A stretch of DNA of 64,000 nt from Planctomycetota bacterium. Lineage in GTDB: Bacteria > Planctomycetota > J058. The notes beneath the pieces are model-generated. The model made no database searches. It had not been told where the DNA came from and saw nothing but the letters and a program-made list of their open reading frames with translations. The stretch spans positions 124,001 through 188,000 of the forward strand of contig JAMLIC010000003.1 in assembly GCA_023954375.1 (NCBI GenBank), read 5' to 3'. The position numbers and the translations under genes are program-made. Of the stretch, positions 46,249 through 54,971 are shown piece after piece. Every line of letters begins with the position of its first letter. The stretch's first letter is position 1.

Positions 46249-48339
46249 TTACGCCCCGGAGAAGCGGCGCATGAGCCAGCGGTACCGGTAGGCCATGACG
46301 GCCGTGCGCGTCGTCGTGTGCGTGAAGTGGAAGTTGAGCCCGGCGCCGACCGCCCCGCCGAGGAGGGGGATCGCCTGCAACATCTTCTGCCGCGCGATCC
46401 GGCTGGCGACCTCGGCCGCCGCCTCGTGCAGGGCCAGCGCGCCGCGGCCGGCGGGGCGCGCGGCGCCCGGCCGCGCGCCGAGGCGCTCGCCCTCGTCCTC
46501 GTCGAGGACGAGGCGCTGCCGCAGGGCGTCGGCGCCGCCGGCGAGGAGGCCGACGGCGAAGTCGCGCTCGGCGGCCTGGGCGGCGTCGAACCCGTAGGTG
46601 GTGGCGACCGCGGCGATCGCGTTGAGGTTCACGAGCAGGAGCATGGGCAGGTCGAGCAGCACGAGCGTCGGCCCGCCGAGCCCGCAGCCGAGCCCCTCGA
46701 GCGCGGCGGCCACGCGGTTCTCGAGCGTGATCGACCAGGCCACCTCGTCGAGGAGCTCGAGCGGCGCGTCGCGGATGCGGTCGAGCGTGCGCAGGGCCGG
46801 GTCGCGCCGCGCCAGCTCGGCCACGATCCGCTCGCGGCGCAGGGCGGCGCTGGCCCCCGTGACCGCCAGGCGCAGCGCGTCCTCGATCGTGGCGGTGGCC
46901 GCGCGCATCAGGGTCTCCGGGACCACGACGTCGACCAGGTCGCCGACCGTGCGCGACACGTCGTCGAGGACCGTCGGCGCGTCCCCCTGCTCGAGGAAGC
47001 GCAGCACCTCGAAGTAGGCGGTGCGCTCGTAGGTCGTCAGGCGCGCGCCGGCCGCCTCGACGCGGGCGCGGAAGGCCTCGACGCGCGCCTCGATCTCCAC
47101 CGACTGCACGTAGAGCGCGTGCAGCTCCTGCACCGAGACGTCGGCCGGGATCCCGGCGGCGTGGATCGCCTCGACCAGCTCGGGCGCGCCCGGCGCGCGC
47201 GCGACCAGGGCGTGGACGAGGCTGCGCGCGTGGCCCGAGCCCTCGAGCGTGGCCGCGTAGAGCCCGGCCAGGTAGTGCGCCGCCCAGGCCTCGGGGGCGT
47301 CGGGCGGGGGCGGCGGGTCTCGCTCGAGGTGGCGGTGGATCGCCGAGCGCACGTTGCTGGTCGGGTCGCCGAAGTACCAGTCCGCGTGAGCGCGCACGAG
47401 GACCATCTCGCACAGGCGCTGCGCCGCCACGAGGCTGCCGTTGCGGGTGTGCCGGCGGATCAGGGCGCTCAGGGCGTCGGCGTCGAGCGCCGCGACCTGC
47501 GCGTGCAGGTGGGCGTAGGGGTAGTCGAAGCAGTCGCGGTCCACGTACTCGCGGAAGCCGATCGCCTCCTCGGGCCCGAGCAGGTGGGCCTCCTCGCCCT
47601 CGATCACGGCGAGGACGTGGTCGCGCGCGCGCAGGTCGACGAAGCCGCCCTTGACGTAGGCCCGCGCGAGGAGCACCGCGAGCTCCTGCAGCTCCTGCGG
47701 GCGCTCGGCGCGGTAGCTCCGCAGGGCCGACTCGATGTTCGGCAGCGCCGGCCCGACGTACCAGTCGTCGAGCGCGCGCACGAGGCGCAGCTCGCACACC
47801 TGCGCCGCGAGCGACGGGTTGCCCCGCGCGAGCTGCTCGCTCGCCAGCGCCGCGGCGCGCTCGAGCGAGACGTCCTTCACCAGCTCGTAGACGTACTCGG
47901 CGCTGGGGAGGAAGAGCGCGCGCTCGAGGTGCCGGGCGGCTTCCTGCGCGTAGGCCTCGGCCGGGTGCGGCAGCCCGGTGCCGGCGACGCGCGCGGCGAG
48001 GCGGGTCAGGCGGTGCGCGTCGTCGTCGATGCGCCCGAGCCGCGCCCAGGCCGCGGCCAGCCGCAGGGCGAGCTCGAGGGCCAGCCCGTCGTGGAGCGCG
48101 CCCTCGACCTTGCGCACGGCGCGGCGGATGTTCGGCTGCGCCGGCCCCGTCCACCACGGGTCGAGCCGCGCGACGAGGGCCATCTCGCACAGGCGCGCCG
48201 TCTCCTCGAGCCGCTCGCCGAGGTCCTTGTCGGCGGCGGCGAGGACGCGGTCGAGCTCCTCGCAGAGGCTCGACGGGTCCTCGCCGATCAGCCGGCGGGC
48301 GCGGGCGTAGTGCTCCTCGTAGGAGGTCACGGCCGCCAT
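46249..48339 (-). CDS. EcsC-domain protein with long helical N-terminal region
   Basis: 696 residues, ATG 48339. The C-terminal ~230 residues are an EcsC domain (LVLLDLPMLLLVNLNAIAAV, GFDAAQAAERDFAVGLLAGG, ALHEAAAEVASRIARQKMLQ, AIPLLGGAVGAGLNFHFTHT), a membrane-associated family named after EcsC of Bacillus. The first ~450 residues are a set of helical repeats in which a theme recurs (LCEMALVARLDPWWTGPAQP NIR..., CELRLVRALDDWYVGPALPN, LCEMVLVRAHADWYFGDPTS), so at least three internal copies. Function unknown. It is head-to-head with hslV; 50 bp separate the two starts. Confidence 0.8.
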   Translation of the reverse strand: MAAVTSYEEHYARARRLIGEDPSSLCEELDRVLAAADKDLGERLEETARLCEMALVARLDPWWTGPAQPNIRRAVRKVEGALHDGLALELALRLAAAWARLGRIDDDAHRLTRLAARVAGTGLPHPAEAYAQEAARHLERALFLPSAEYVYELVKDVSLERAAALASEQLARGNPSLAAQVCELRLVRALDDWYVGPALPNIESALRSYRAERPQELQELAVLLARAYVKGGFVDLRARDHVLAVIEGEEAHLLGPEEAIGFREYVDRDCFDYPYAHLHAQVAALDADALSALIRRHTRNGSLVAAQRLCEMVLVRAHADWYFGDPTSNVRSAIHRHLERDPPPPPDAPEAWAAHYLAGLYAATLEGSGHARSLVHALVARAPGAPELVEAIHAAGIPADVSVQELHALYVQSVEIEARVEAFRARVEAAGARLTTYERTAYFEVLRFLEQGDAPTVLDDVSRTVGDLVDVVVPETLMRAATATIEDALRLAVTGASAALRRERIVAELARRDPALRTLDRIRDAPLELLDEVAWSITLENRVAAALEGLGCGLGGPTLVLLDLPMLLLVNLNAIAAVATTYGFDAAQAAERDFAVGLLAGGADALRQRLVLDEDEGERLGARPGAARPAGRGALALHEAAAEVASRIARQKMLQAIPLLGGAVGAGLNFHFTHTTTRTAVMAYRYRWLMRRFSGA

Positions 48340-48377
48340 GTTAACGGGCGTCCGGGGCGTCCCGCGACGGCCCGGGT

Positions 48378-48383
48378 TACGAT
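48378..48383 (+). promoter_or_regulatory. -10-like hexamer, leaderless start of hslV
   Basis: TACGAT ends 6 nt before ATG 48390; there is no Shine-Dalgarno in between. Confidence 0.45.
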
Positions 48384-48389
48384 CCCGGC

Positions 48390-48956
48390 ATGACGACCTC
48401 GAGGCGGCCGGAGATCCGGTCCACGACGATCTGCGCCGTGCGCCACGGGGGCAAGGTGGCCCTGGGCGGCGACGGGCAGGTGACCGTCGGGCAGACGGTC
48501 ATGAAGCGCGACGCGCGCAAGGTGCGGACGCTCGCCGAGGGCAAGGTGCTCGTCGGCTTCGCCGGCTCGGCCGCCGACGCGTTCGCCCTGCTCGAGCGCT
48601 TCGAGGCGCGCCTCAAGGAGAGCAGCGGGCGCGTGCGCCGCGCCGCGGTCGAGCTCGCCCGCGACTGGCGCACCGACCGGGCGCTGCGGCGGCTCGAGGC
48701 GCTCCTGGCCGTCGTCGACGCCGAGGCCTCGCTGGTCATCTCCGGCAGCGGCGACGTGATCGAGCCCGAGGACGGCGTGATCGGGATCGGCTCGGGCGGG
48801 GCCTTCGCGGCCTCGGCCGCCAAGGCGCTCCTGCGCCACGCGAAGACCCTCGACGCGGCCACCGTCGTCGAGGAGGCGCTCAAGATCGCCGCCGAGGTGT
48901 GCATCTACACCAACGACAGCATCACCGTGCTCGAGATCGAGGCCGGCGAGGCGTAG
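48390..48956 (+). CDS. hslV: ATP-dependent protease peptidase subunit HslV
   Basis: 188 residues. Proteasome-beta-like threonine protease. The mature N-terminus is expected at the first Thr of [20 protein letters not shown] (Thr12), after an 11-residue propeptide, with [13 protein letters not shown] and [19 protein letters not shown] following. The C-terminal part [15 protein letters not shown] and [15 protein letters not shown] is typical. Forms the double-hexamer core that HslU feeds with unfolded substrates. Its stop and the GTG of hslU are 1 bp apart, one operon. Confidence 0.95.
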   Translation: MTTSRRPEIRSTTICAVRHGGKVALGGDGQVTVGQTVMKRDARKVRTLAEGKVLVGFAGSAADAFALLERFEARLKESSGRVRRAAVELARDWRTDRALRRLEALLAVVDAEASLVISGSGDVIEPEDGVIGIGSGGAFAASAAKALLRHAKTLDAATVVEEALKIAAEVCIYTNDSITVLEIEAGEA

Positions 48957-48957
48957 C

Positions 48958-50304
48958 GTGGACCTGACCCCGCGCGAGCTCGTCGCCGAGCTCGACAAGT
49001 TCATCGTCGGCCAGGCCGCGGCGAAGCGCGCCGTGGCGATCGCCGTGCGCAACCGGTGGCGGCGCAAGCGCCTCCCGGCGGCGCTCCGGGACGAGGTCGC
49101 GCCGAAGAACATCATCATGATCGGGCCGACGGGGGTGGGGAAGACCGAGATCGCCCGGCGCCTCGCGGCGCTCGTCCGCTCGCCCCTGGTGAAGGTCGAG
49201 GCGACGAAGTTCACCGAGGTCGGCTACGTCGGCCGCGACGTCGAAGGGATGATCCGCGACCTGGCCGACGCGGGCGTGAACATGGTCCGGGCGGAGATGC
49301 GCCGCGCCGTCGAGGCGGAGTGCGGGCCCGCGGTCGAGGACCGGCTGCTCGACCTGCTCCTCCCCGAGGCCGAGGACGAGGTCACGGCGCCCGCCGAGGG
49401 CGAGCGGGAGCGGCGCCGCCGCTCGCGCGAGCGCTTCCGCGAGATGCTCCGGGCGGGGCAGCTCGAGGGGCGCGAGGTCGAGGTCACCTACGAGCAGCGC
49501 TCGGGCGGGCCGGCGCCCGACCCGTTCGCCCCCGGCGCGGGCGGGCAGATGGGCCTCGACCTGCGCGGCCTGCTCGCCGGGATGAGCGGCCGGGGGCGGG
49601 TCACGCGCAAGGTGAAGCTGACCGAGGCCCGCTCGATCCTCCTCGCCGAGGAGGCCGAGAAGCGGATCGACGCCGACAAGGCGCGCGACGAGGGGCTGGC
49701 GCGCGCGCAGGCGGACGGGGTCGTGTTCCTCGACGAGCTCGACAAGCTCGCCGTGCCCGAGGGGCGCGCGCCCGGCGGCCCCGACGTCTCGCGTCAGGGG
49801 GTGCAGCGCGACCTCCTGCCGATCGTCGAGGGCACGACCGTGCAGACGCGCCACGGGCCGGTGAAGACCGACCACGTCCTGTTCATCGCCGCCGGCGCCT
49901 TCCACATGGCGAAGCCGTCCGACCTCATGCCGGAGCTCCAGGGCCGCTTCCCCCTGCGCGTCGAGCTCCAGGCGCTCGGCAAGGACGAGTTCCGCCGGAT
50001 CCTGACCGAGCCGGAGGCGGCGCTCACGAAGCAGTACTCGGCGCTCCTCGCCACCGAGGGCGTGACGGTCGACTGGGCGCCCGACGGGGTCGAGGCCCTG
50101 GCGGAGCTGGCGCGCGACGTGAACGAGCGCACGCAGGACATAGGCGCCCGGCGGCTGCACACCCTCGTGGAGAAGCTGCTCGAGGACCTCCTGTTCGAGG
50201 CGCCGGACCGCCGCGGCCACACGGTGACCGTCACGCGCGACCACGTGCTGGCGCGGCTCCAGGGCCTCGTCCAGGATGAGGACCTGGCGCGGTTCATCCT
50301 CTGA
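48958..50304 (+). CDS. hslU: ATP-dependent protease ATPase subunit HslU
   Basis: 448 residues from GTG 48958. AAA+ unfoldase partner of HslV. Opens with DLTPRELVAELDKFIVGQAA, Walker A IGPTGVGKTEIARRLA, VEATKFTEVGYVGRDVEGMI, a charged intermediate domain (about 110-230), Walker B GVVFLDELDKLAVPEG, sensor region ELQGRFPLRVEL and the C-terminal GARRLHTLVEKLLEDLLFEA. All ATPase motifs are intact and length is usual for the family. Co-transcribed with hslV. Confidence 0.95.
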   Translation: MDLTPRELVAELDKFIVGQAAAKRAVAIAVRNRWRRKRLPAALRDEVAPKNIIMIGPTGVGKTEIARRLAALVRSPLVKVEATKFTEVGYVGRDVEGMIRDLADAGVNMVRAEMRRAVEAECGPAVEDRLLDLLLPEAEDEVTAPAEGERERRRRSRERFREMLRAGQLEGREVEVTYEQRSGGPAPDPFAPGAGGQMGLDLRGLLAGMSGRGRVTRKVKLTEARSILLAEEAEKRIDADKARDEGLARAQADGVVFLDELDKLAVPEGRAPGGPDVSRQGVQRDLLPIVEGTTVQTRHGPVKTDHVLFIAAGAFHMAKPSDLMPELQGRFPLRVELQALGKDEFRRILTEPEAALTKQYSALLATEGVTVDWAPDGVEALAELARDVNERTQDIGARRLHTLVEKLLEDLLFEAPDRRGHTVTVTRDHVLARLQGLVQDEDLARFIL

Positions 50305-50324
50305 CAGGCAGGTCGGCCCGGCGC

Positions 50325-51599
50325 GTGAACCCTCGTTGCCCCTACTGCCTGGACGACATCCACCCCGACGACGAGCCGGTCCGCTGCGCCAAGTGCCGCA
50401 CGCCGCACCACGCCGGGTGCTTCCAGGAGAACCAGGTGTGCGTGGCCTACGGCTGCCTGTCGACCGAGGAGGTCCCGGCCGGGCTGTCGCTCTTCCGCAA
50501 GCCGCTGATCACCGTGCACCACCGGCCGACGCGCGAGGAGGCGCTGGGGCCGTTCACGCTCGGCTGGCGCGCCCTGCCGCGGGTCCCCGAGCAGCGGCCG
50601 CCGTCGCGCTGCCCGCCGCACTACGCGCGCATGAGCCTCGAGGGGCGCGAGGTGCGCGAGGGCGAGGTCGTGCGCGGGCGGGCCGTGCTCTACACGCCCA
50701 TGCGGCTCGAGTTCAAGCGGGTCGAGCTGGTGCTCCTGCAGGGGATCAGCCGGCCGGAGGCGGTCGGGCGCGTCACGCTCGCCGGCCCGGACGACCTCGG
50801 CCTGAAGGAGGCGATCCTGCCCGTCGGCTCGCACCCCTTCTACCTGGAGATCCGCGCCCCCCTGACCACGGGCCCCGTGGACCCGTTCCTGTTCGAGGTG
50901 GTCCTGGTGCGCGGGCTCCTGCGCGCGCCGCGCGAGGTGCGCTCGCTGCCCATGCACCTGTTCCTGCTCGAGCAGCGCTACGCGCCGCCCGCGCGGCCCG
51001 AGCCGCCCGCGGCGATCCGGCTCGCGCCGCGCGAGCCGGAGGGTCCGCGCGCGCGCTCGGGCCGCGCGCCGCGGGTGGCGGCGCCCGAGGACGGCTGGCG
51101 CGAGCTGCCGGTGGTCGCCCCGTCGGGGATCTTCGCCCCCGACGAGCCGACGGGGCAGACGGTCGCGGCGCGGTTCGTCCCGGGCGCCGGCGCGGGCGAG
51201 CCGCTGGCGCTGCAGGTCCCGCCCACGCTGGCCGGCGACGAGTTCCGCCTGCGGGTCACGGGCGACGCGCGGCTGAGCGCCTTGACGGTCGCGATCCACT
51301 ACGAGCTCGTGCGCCCCGGCGGCGGCGAGGTGGCGGCGCCGGGCTTCCCCGCGACCGAGGAGGCGCGCGTGCTCGGCGCGGGCGCGCTCGACCCGGCGCG
51401 CTTCGGGGGAGAGGCGCTCGAGCTGCGCGTCCGCGTGCCCCGGCGCCGCTTCACCGCGCTGGCGCGCGCGCGCCAGGAGGGCGCGCACAACGCCACGCTG
51501 CGCCTGCGGCTGGCGCTCGACGCGATCGAGCCCGGCGGGCGGGTGGTGGGCGCGCCGTCGCGGACGATCACCTACACGGGGCCGGTGGCGGGGGTGTGA
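50325..51599 (+). CDS. RING-like zinc-binding protein with arrestin/Spo0M-like region
   Basis: 424 residues from GTG 50325, 20 bp after hslU. The first ~50 residues form a prokaryotic RING-type domain: CPYCLDDIHPDDEPVRCAKC, then RTPHHAGCFQENQVCVAYGC (Cys/His ligands in C-C-C-C-H-C-C order). The remainder is beta-rich (ARMSLEGREVREGEVVRGRA, FKRVELVLLQGISRPEA) with a Pro/Arg-rich linker at about 220-255, resembling two arrestin-like halves. Prok-RING proteins are known from Planctomycetes and Deltaproteobacteria. Possible role in protein turnover beside HslUV is inference. Confidence 0.7.
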   Translation: MNPRCPYCLDDIHPDDEPVRCAKCRTPHHAGCFQENQVCVAYGCLSTEEVPAGLSLFRKPLITVHHRPTREEALGPFTLGWRALPRVPEQRPPSRCPPHYARMSLEGREVREGEVVRGRAVLYTPMRLEFKRVELVLLQGISRPEAVGRVTLAGPDDLGLKEAILPVGSHPFYLEIRAPLTTGPVDPFLFEVVLVRGLLRAPREVRSLPMHLFLLEQRYAPPARPEPPAAIRLAPREPEGPRARSGRAPRVAAPEDGWRELPVVAPSGIFAPDEPTGQTVAARFVPGAGAGEPLALQVPPTLAGDEFRLRVTGDARLSALTVAIHYELVRPGGGEVAAPGFPATEEARVLGAGALDPARFGGEALELRVRVPRRRFTALARARQEGAHNATLRLRLALDAIEPGGRVVGAPSRTITYTGPVAGV

Positions 51600-51606
51600 C
51601 CGTGAC

Positions 51607-52308
51607 TCACCCCTTCTCCGGCTCGTCCCCCAGCGACGCCCCGCAGTGGTGGCAGAACCACGCGCCGTCGTCCTCCGCCTCCTCGGCGTCGAGCGCCGCG
51701 CCGCACGCCGGGCAGCGGGTCGGCCGCGGCCCCGTCACGACCGGCGCCGGCCCCGAGGCGGTCTCGCGGCGCATCTCGGCCAGGATCGGCGCCATGGGGT
51801 CGGGGACGGCGAGGCCCAGCGAGGCCATGAGCTCGCGCTCCTGATGCGGGTCGCGGCGGTTGCGGCGCGGCGGGAGGATCAGGGCGCCGAGCGCGGTCAG
51901 GCCGACGAAGACCAGCACGGCGAGCGCGAGCGCGGTGAGCGGGTCGAGGGCGCCGGCCACAGGCAGGCACACGGTGAGCAGCGCCAGCCCCCCGCGGACC
52001 CAGGTCAGGGCGGTGTGCGCGACGACGGGCCAGCGGCGCGGCCGGGCCAGGCGCTCCATGCGGGCGGGGTCGCGGGCCACCTGCGCCAGGTCGTCGAGGC
52101 GGAGGAGCGTGGCGCCGACGGCCATGTCCTTGCCCGCGCACCCGGTGGCCGAGCAGCCGCCGCCCTCGACGGCGCACTCGGCGTGGTGCTCGGCGCCGCA
52201 GGCGCCGCAGGTCACGCGCTCGTGCAGGGCGCCCTCGGGCAGGGCGTCGTGGCAGTAGGGGCAGCGGAGCCGCCGCCGCTCGCCGCGGTCGGCCTCGCGC
52301 TCGGCCAC
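51607..52308 (-). CDS. RING-like zinc protein with membrane helices and C-terminal zinc ribbon
   Basis: 233 residues from GTG 52308. N-terminal RING-like motif CPYCHDALPEGALHERVTCG, then CGAEHHAECAVEGGGCSATG, clearly related to the N-terminus of the protein encoded at 50325. Two membrane helices (GGLALLTVCLPVAGALDPLT; ALALAVLVFVGLTALGALIL) precede a C-terminal zinc ribbon (CPACGAALDAEEAEDDGAWF, then CHHCG). It faces the other RING-like gene tail-to-tail with 7 bp between them, and follows the ATP-grasp gene by 2 bp, so it is in an operon with it. Confidence 0.75.
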   Translation of the reverse strand: MAEREADRGERRRLRCPYCHDALPEGALHERVTCGACGAEHHAECAVEGGGCSATGCAGKDMAVGATLLRLDDLAQVARDPARMERLARPRRWPVVAHTALTWVRGGLALLTVCLPVAGALDPLTALALAVLVFVGLTALGALILPPRRNRRDPHQERELMASLGLAVPDPMAPILAEMRRETASGPAPVVTGPRPTRCPACGAALDAEEAEDDGAWFCHHCGASLGDEPEKG

Positions 52309-52310
52309 GG

Positions 52311-53411
52311 CTACAGCGTGCGCGAGCGCAGCTGCGGGGCGACGGCCGGCATGCGCGTCGGCACCGGGTTGCGCCGGAGGGCCACGTCGATCAGCCGCCG
52401 GTAGACGTCGCGCAGGCTCCAGCCGGCCGCCTTGGCGGCGACGGGGAACATGCACGAGTCGCGGACGCTCCCCTCGGCCCACTCGAGCGAGCAGTTCGGG
52501 TTGACCTCGAGGACGCGCGGGCCGCCGGCGCCGATGCGCAGGTCGACGCGGCCGTAGCCGGTGCCGCCGATCGACTGGTAGGCGGCGCGGGCCGCCTCGA
52601 TCACCGTGCGCTCCTCGTCGGCGCCGAGGCGCGCCGGGCAGCTCAGCTCGTAGCCGCGGTAGAGGGGCGAGGCCGGGTCGAACTTCGACTCGAACGTCTG
52701 GATGCGGCAGGTGGTCGGGTAGGCCGGGCCGAAGCGCAGCTCGACGGGCGGGAAGATCGTCAGGTCGTCGCCGTCGCCGATGATCGCCACGCTCAGCTCG
52801 CGCCCCTCGACGTACTCCTCGACGAGCGCCGGCCCGTAGAGGGGGATCACCGCCTGGAGGCGGCGGCGCAGGGCGGCCTCGTCGTCGACGCGCGACTCGA
52901 GCGACACGCCGACGCTGCCGGCCGTGTCGCAGGGCTTCACGAACAGCGGGAACTCCAGGCGCGGGTCGATCGCCTCGTCGGGGTCGCCGAAGACCTGGAA
53001 GCGCGGCGTGGGCACCCCTGCGTTGAGGAAGTGCACCTTCATGCGCACCTTGTCGCTGCCGATCCAGTAGGCGAGGCGGCGCGCGCCGGTGTACGGGATC
53101 CCGCGGGCCTCGAGCGCGTCGAGGACCTCGACGCCGGGCTCGCCGTCGAGCGTGCAGCCGTCGCAGAGGTTGACCGCGACGTCGCACTGGAGGGCGTCGA
53201 TCCGGTCGAGCGTGGCGAAGTCGAGCCCGACCTCGACCACCTCGAAGCCCTCGGCCGCGAGGGTGCGGAGCATGTAACCGTAGGCGTCGCCGCTCCAGCC
53301 CGAGGTGCGCGCCTCGTCGCCGCGTGCGCCCGGGGAGGGCTCCTGCGACGAGTCGGGGTGGCTCGACTCGGGGTAGAGGACGGCGACCTGCAGGCGGCGT
53401 CGTCGCGTCAA
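52311..53411 (-). CDS. ATP-grasp ligase (D-alanine-D-alanine ligase-like)
   Basis: 366 residues if started at TTG 53411, which has GGGGGAGGG about 8 bp upstream and precedes LQVAVLYPESSHPDSSQEPS. ATP-grasp features: FPLFVKPCDTAGSVGVSLES (ATP-binding lid), ALVEEYVEGRELSVAIIGDG, and RVDLRIGAGGPRVLEVNPNC (metal ligands E and N). The N-terminal domain (GDAYGYMLRTLAAEGFEVVE, AVNLCDGCTLDGEPGVEVLD, IPYTGARRLAYWIGSDKVRM) is of the Ddl type. It probably joins a carboxylate to an amino compound. No cell-wall genes nearby, so not clearly the housekeeping Ddl. Confidence 0.8.
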   Translation of the reverse strand: MTRRRRLQVAVLYPESSHPDSSQEPSPGARGDEARTSGWSGDAYGYMLRTLAAEGFEVVEVGLDFATLDRIDALQCDVAVNLCDGCTLDGEPGVEVLDALEARGIPYTGARRLAYWIGSDKVRMKVHFLNAGVPTPRFQVFGDPDEAIDPRLEFPLFVKPCDTAGSVGVSLESRVDDEAALRRRLQAVIPLYGPALVEEYVEGRELSVAIIGDGDDLTIFPPVELRFGPAYPTTCRIQTFESKFDPASPLYRGYELSCPARLGADEERTVIEAARAAYQSIGGTGYGRVDLRIGAGGPRVLEVNPNCSLEWAEGSVRDSCMFPVAAKAAGWSLRDVYRRLIDVALRRNPVPTRMPAVAPQLRSRTL

Positions 53412-53433
53412 CCGGGTGCCCTCCCCCTGGAGT

Positions 53434-53487
53434 GTGCGTCGCCGCGGGCGGCGCACCGAGACGTGCGCGCCGCCGACGGCGGCGCAC
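53434..53487. repeat. Tandem GC hairpins in the divergent gap 53412-53621
   Basis: Two similar inverted repeats lie 31 bp apart: about 53434-53456 (GTGCGTCGCC / GGCGGCGCAC, one wobble) and 53467-53485 (GCGCCGCC-GAC-GGCGGCGC). They sit between the ATP-grasp and HAD genes. A TTTTTCCGATTTTCC tract at about 53570-53584 is unusually AT-rich for this DNA and may belong to the HAD gene promoter. Confidence 0.5.
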
Positions 53488-53621
53488 CGGACCTCGCCTC
53501 GACCGCGCGACCCCCATGCGCGACCGTGCTTCAAGAGTTACAACACGCTCGCGCGGACACAAGCGCTTTTTCCGATTTTCCTTGGCTCCGCCCGCGCGCG
53601 CGACCGCCGGAGGCCGACCCC

Positions 53622-54971
53622 ATGCGACCGACGACCTGCCTCCCGCTCGCCCTCGTCCTCGCCGCGGCTCCGGCGCTCGGGCAGGACCTCGGCGGCCTCT
53701 ACCGCGTGACCGGCGACCTGCCCGGTCCGGGCGGCGCGTTCGAGGGCGTCGCCGCCCTCGCGTCGTCGGGCGCCGCCGGCGTGCGGGTGCAGGTCGAGGC
53801 CCGCACGGCCGAGGGGCGGGCCGTGCGCCTGACCGGCCTCGGAAGGCGGATCGGCGGGCGCCTCGAGGTGCGCTACCGGGCGACCGGTGGCCTGGCCGGG
53901 GCGCTCGACGGCACCTCGCTCGAGGGCCTGGTCGGCCGGCACCGCCCGGGGCCGGACGGCGCCCTGGTGGGTCCGCTGTCGGTGACGGGCCAGAGCGCCG
54001 GGCAGGCGCGGTTCGTCCGCGCCCCCCTGCCCGAGGTCACCTTCGTCCCCGACCGGGTCGAGGGGGAGGGGCCGCTCGAGGCGAGGCTGCGGGGCGAGCA
54101 CCTGGGCTTCGTGACCGTGCGCGCGCCGGGGAAGGTCCGGCTGACGGGGAGCGGCGCGACGCGGCGGGTCACGCTCACGGACCTGCCGCCGGGCGAGCAC
54201 GTCGTCACGGCGCACCTGGGCACGTCCCGGGGGCCGGTGGTCGCCCGGCTGACCGTCGTCGTCCGCGGGTCGGTCCTCGACGCGGTCGCCGCCGGGGTGG
54301 GCGCGGTCGAGCGTCCGGTCGTCGTGTTCGACCTCGACGACACGCTGTTCGAGACGCGGACCCGGTCGGCCACGATCCTGCGCGAGTTCGCCGCCGCCCA
54401 CGGGGAGCCGCGTCTGGCCGGGGCCCGGAGCGAGCACGTCCGCTTCGGGATCGACGACACGCTGCTCGCGGTCGGCCTGACCCCGGCCGAGGTCACGGGC
54501 GACCTCGGCCGGCGGGTGCGGCGGTTCTGGTCGCCCCGGTTCTTCGAGGGCAGCCACTACCACCACGACGCCCCGCTCCCGGGCGCCGTGGCCTACGTGC
54601 GGCGCCTGCACGACCTGGGCGCGCACCTCGTCTACCTGACCGGGCGCAAGACCTCGGCCGGGCCGGCGACCCGGGCGGCGCTCGAGGCGGCCGGGTTCCC
54701 GGTCGACGGTCAGACGACGCTCCTCCTCAAGCCCGACCCGGCGCCGGGCGAGCCGCGGCTGGACACGGCCGAGTGGAAGGGCCTCATGGCCGGGACGACG
54801 ATCGCCGCCCTGGGGACGGTCGTCGGCGCGTTCGACAACGAGCCGGTCAACTGCAACGCGTTGCGCGAGCACCTCCCGGCCGCCACGCACGTCGTGTTCC
54901 TGGACACGCTCTACAAGCCCGACTCGCCGGCCCTGCTGGGCGGGGTCGTGACGCTCGTCGACTTCGAATGA
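53622..54971 (+). CDS. Secreted HAD-superfamily phosphatase with N-terminal beta domain
   Basis: 449 residues, ATG 53622 with GGAGG ahead. Signal peptide (TTCLPLALVLAAAPALGQ), then a ~210-residue beta-rich region (GLYRVTGDLPGPGGAFEGVA, GLVGRHRPGPDGALVGPLSV, GEGPLEARLRGEHLGFVTVR). The HAD domain starts near 233: VVFDLDDTLFETRTR (motif I), YLTGRKTSAGPATRAAL (motif II), GAFDNEPVNCNALREHLP (motif IV). Substrate unknown. Its stop overlaps the ATG of the HIT gene (ATGA). Confidence 0.82.
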   Translation: MRPTTCLPLALVLAAAPALGQDLGGLYRVTGDLPGPGGAFEGVAALASSGAAGVRVQVEARTAEGRAVRLTGLGRRIGGRLEVRYRATGGLAGALDGTSLEGLVGRHRPGPDGALVGPLSVTGQSAGQARFVRAPLPEVTFVPDRVEGEGPLEARLRGEHLGFVTVRAPGKVRLTGSGATRRVTLTDLPPGEHVVTAHLGTSRGPVVARLTVVVRGSVLDAVAAGVGAVERPVVVFDLDDTLFETRTRSATILREFAAAHGEPRLAGARSEHVRFGIDDTLLAVGLTPAEVTGDLGRRVRRFWSPRFFEGSHYHHDAPLPGAVAYVRRLHDLGAHLVYLTGRKTSAGPATRAALEAAGFPVDGQTTLLLKPDPAPGEPRLDTAEWKGLMAGTTIAALGTVVGAFDNEPVNCNALREHLPAATHVVFLDTLYKPDSPALLGGVVTLVDFE

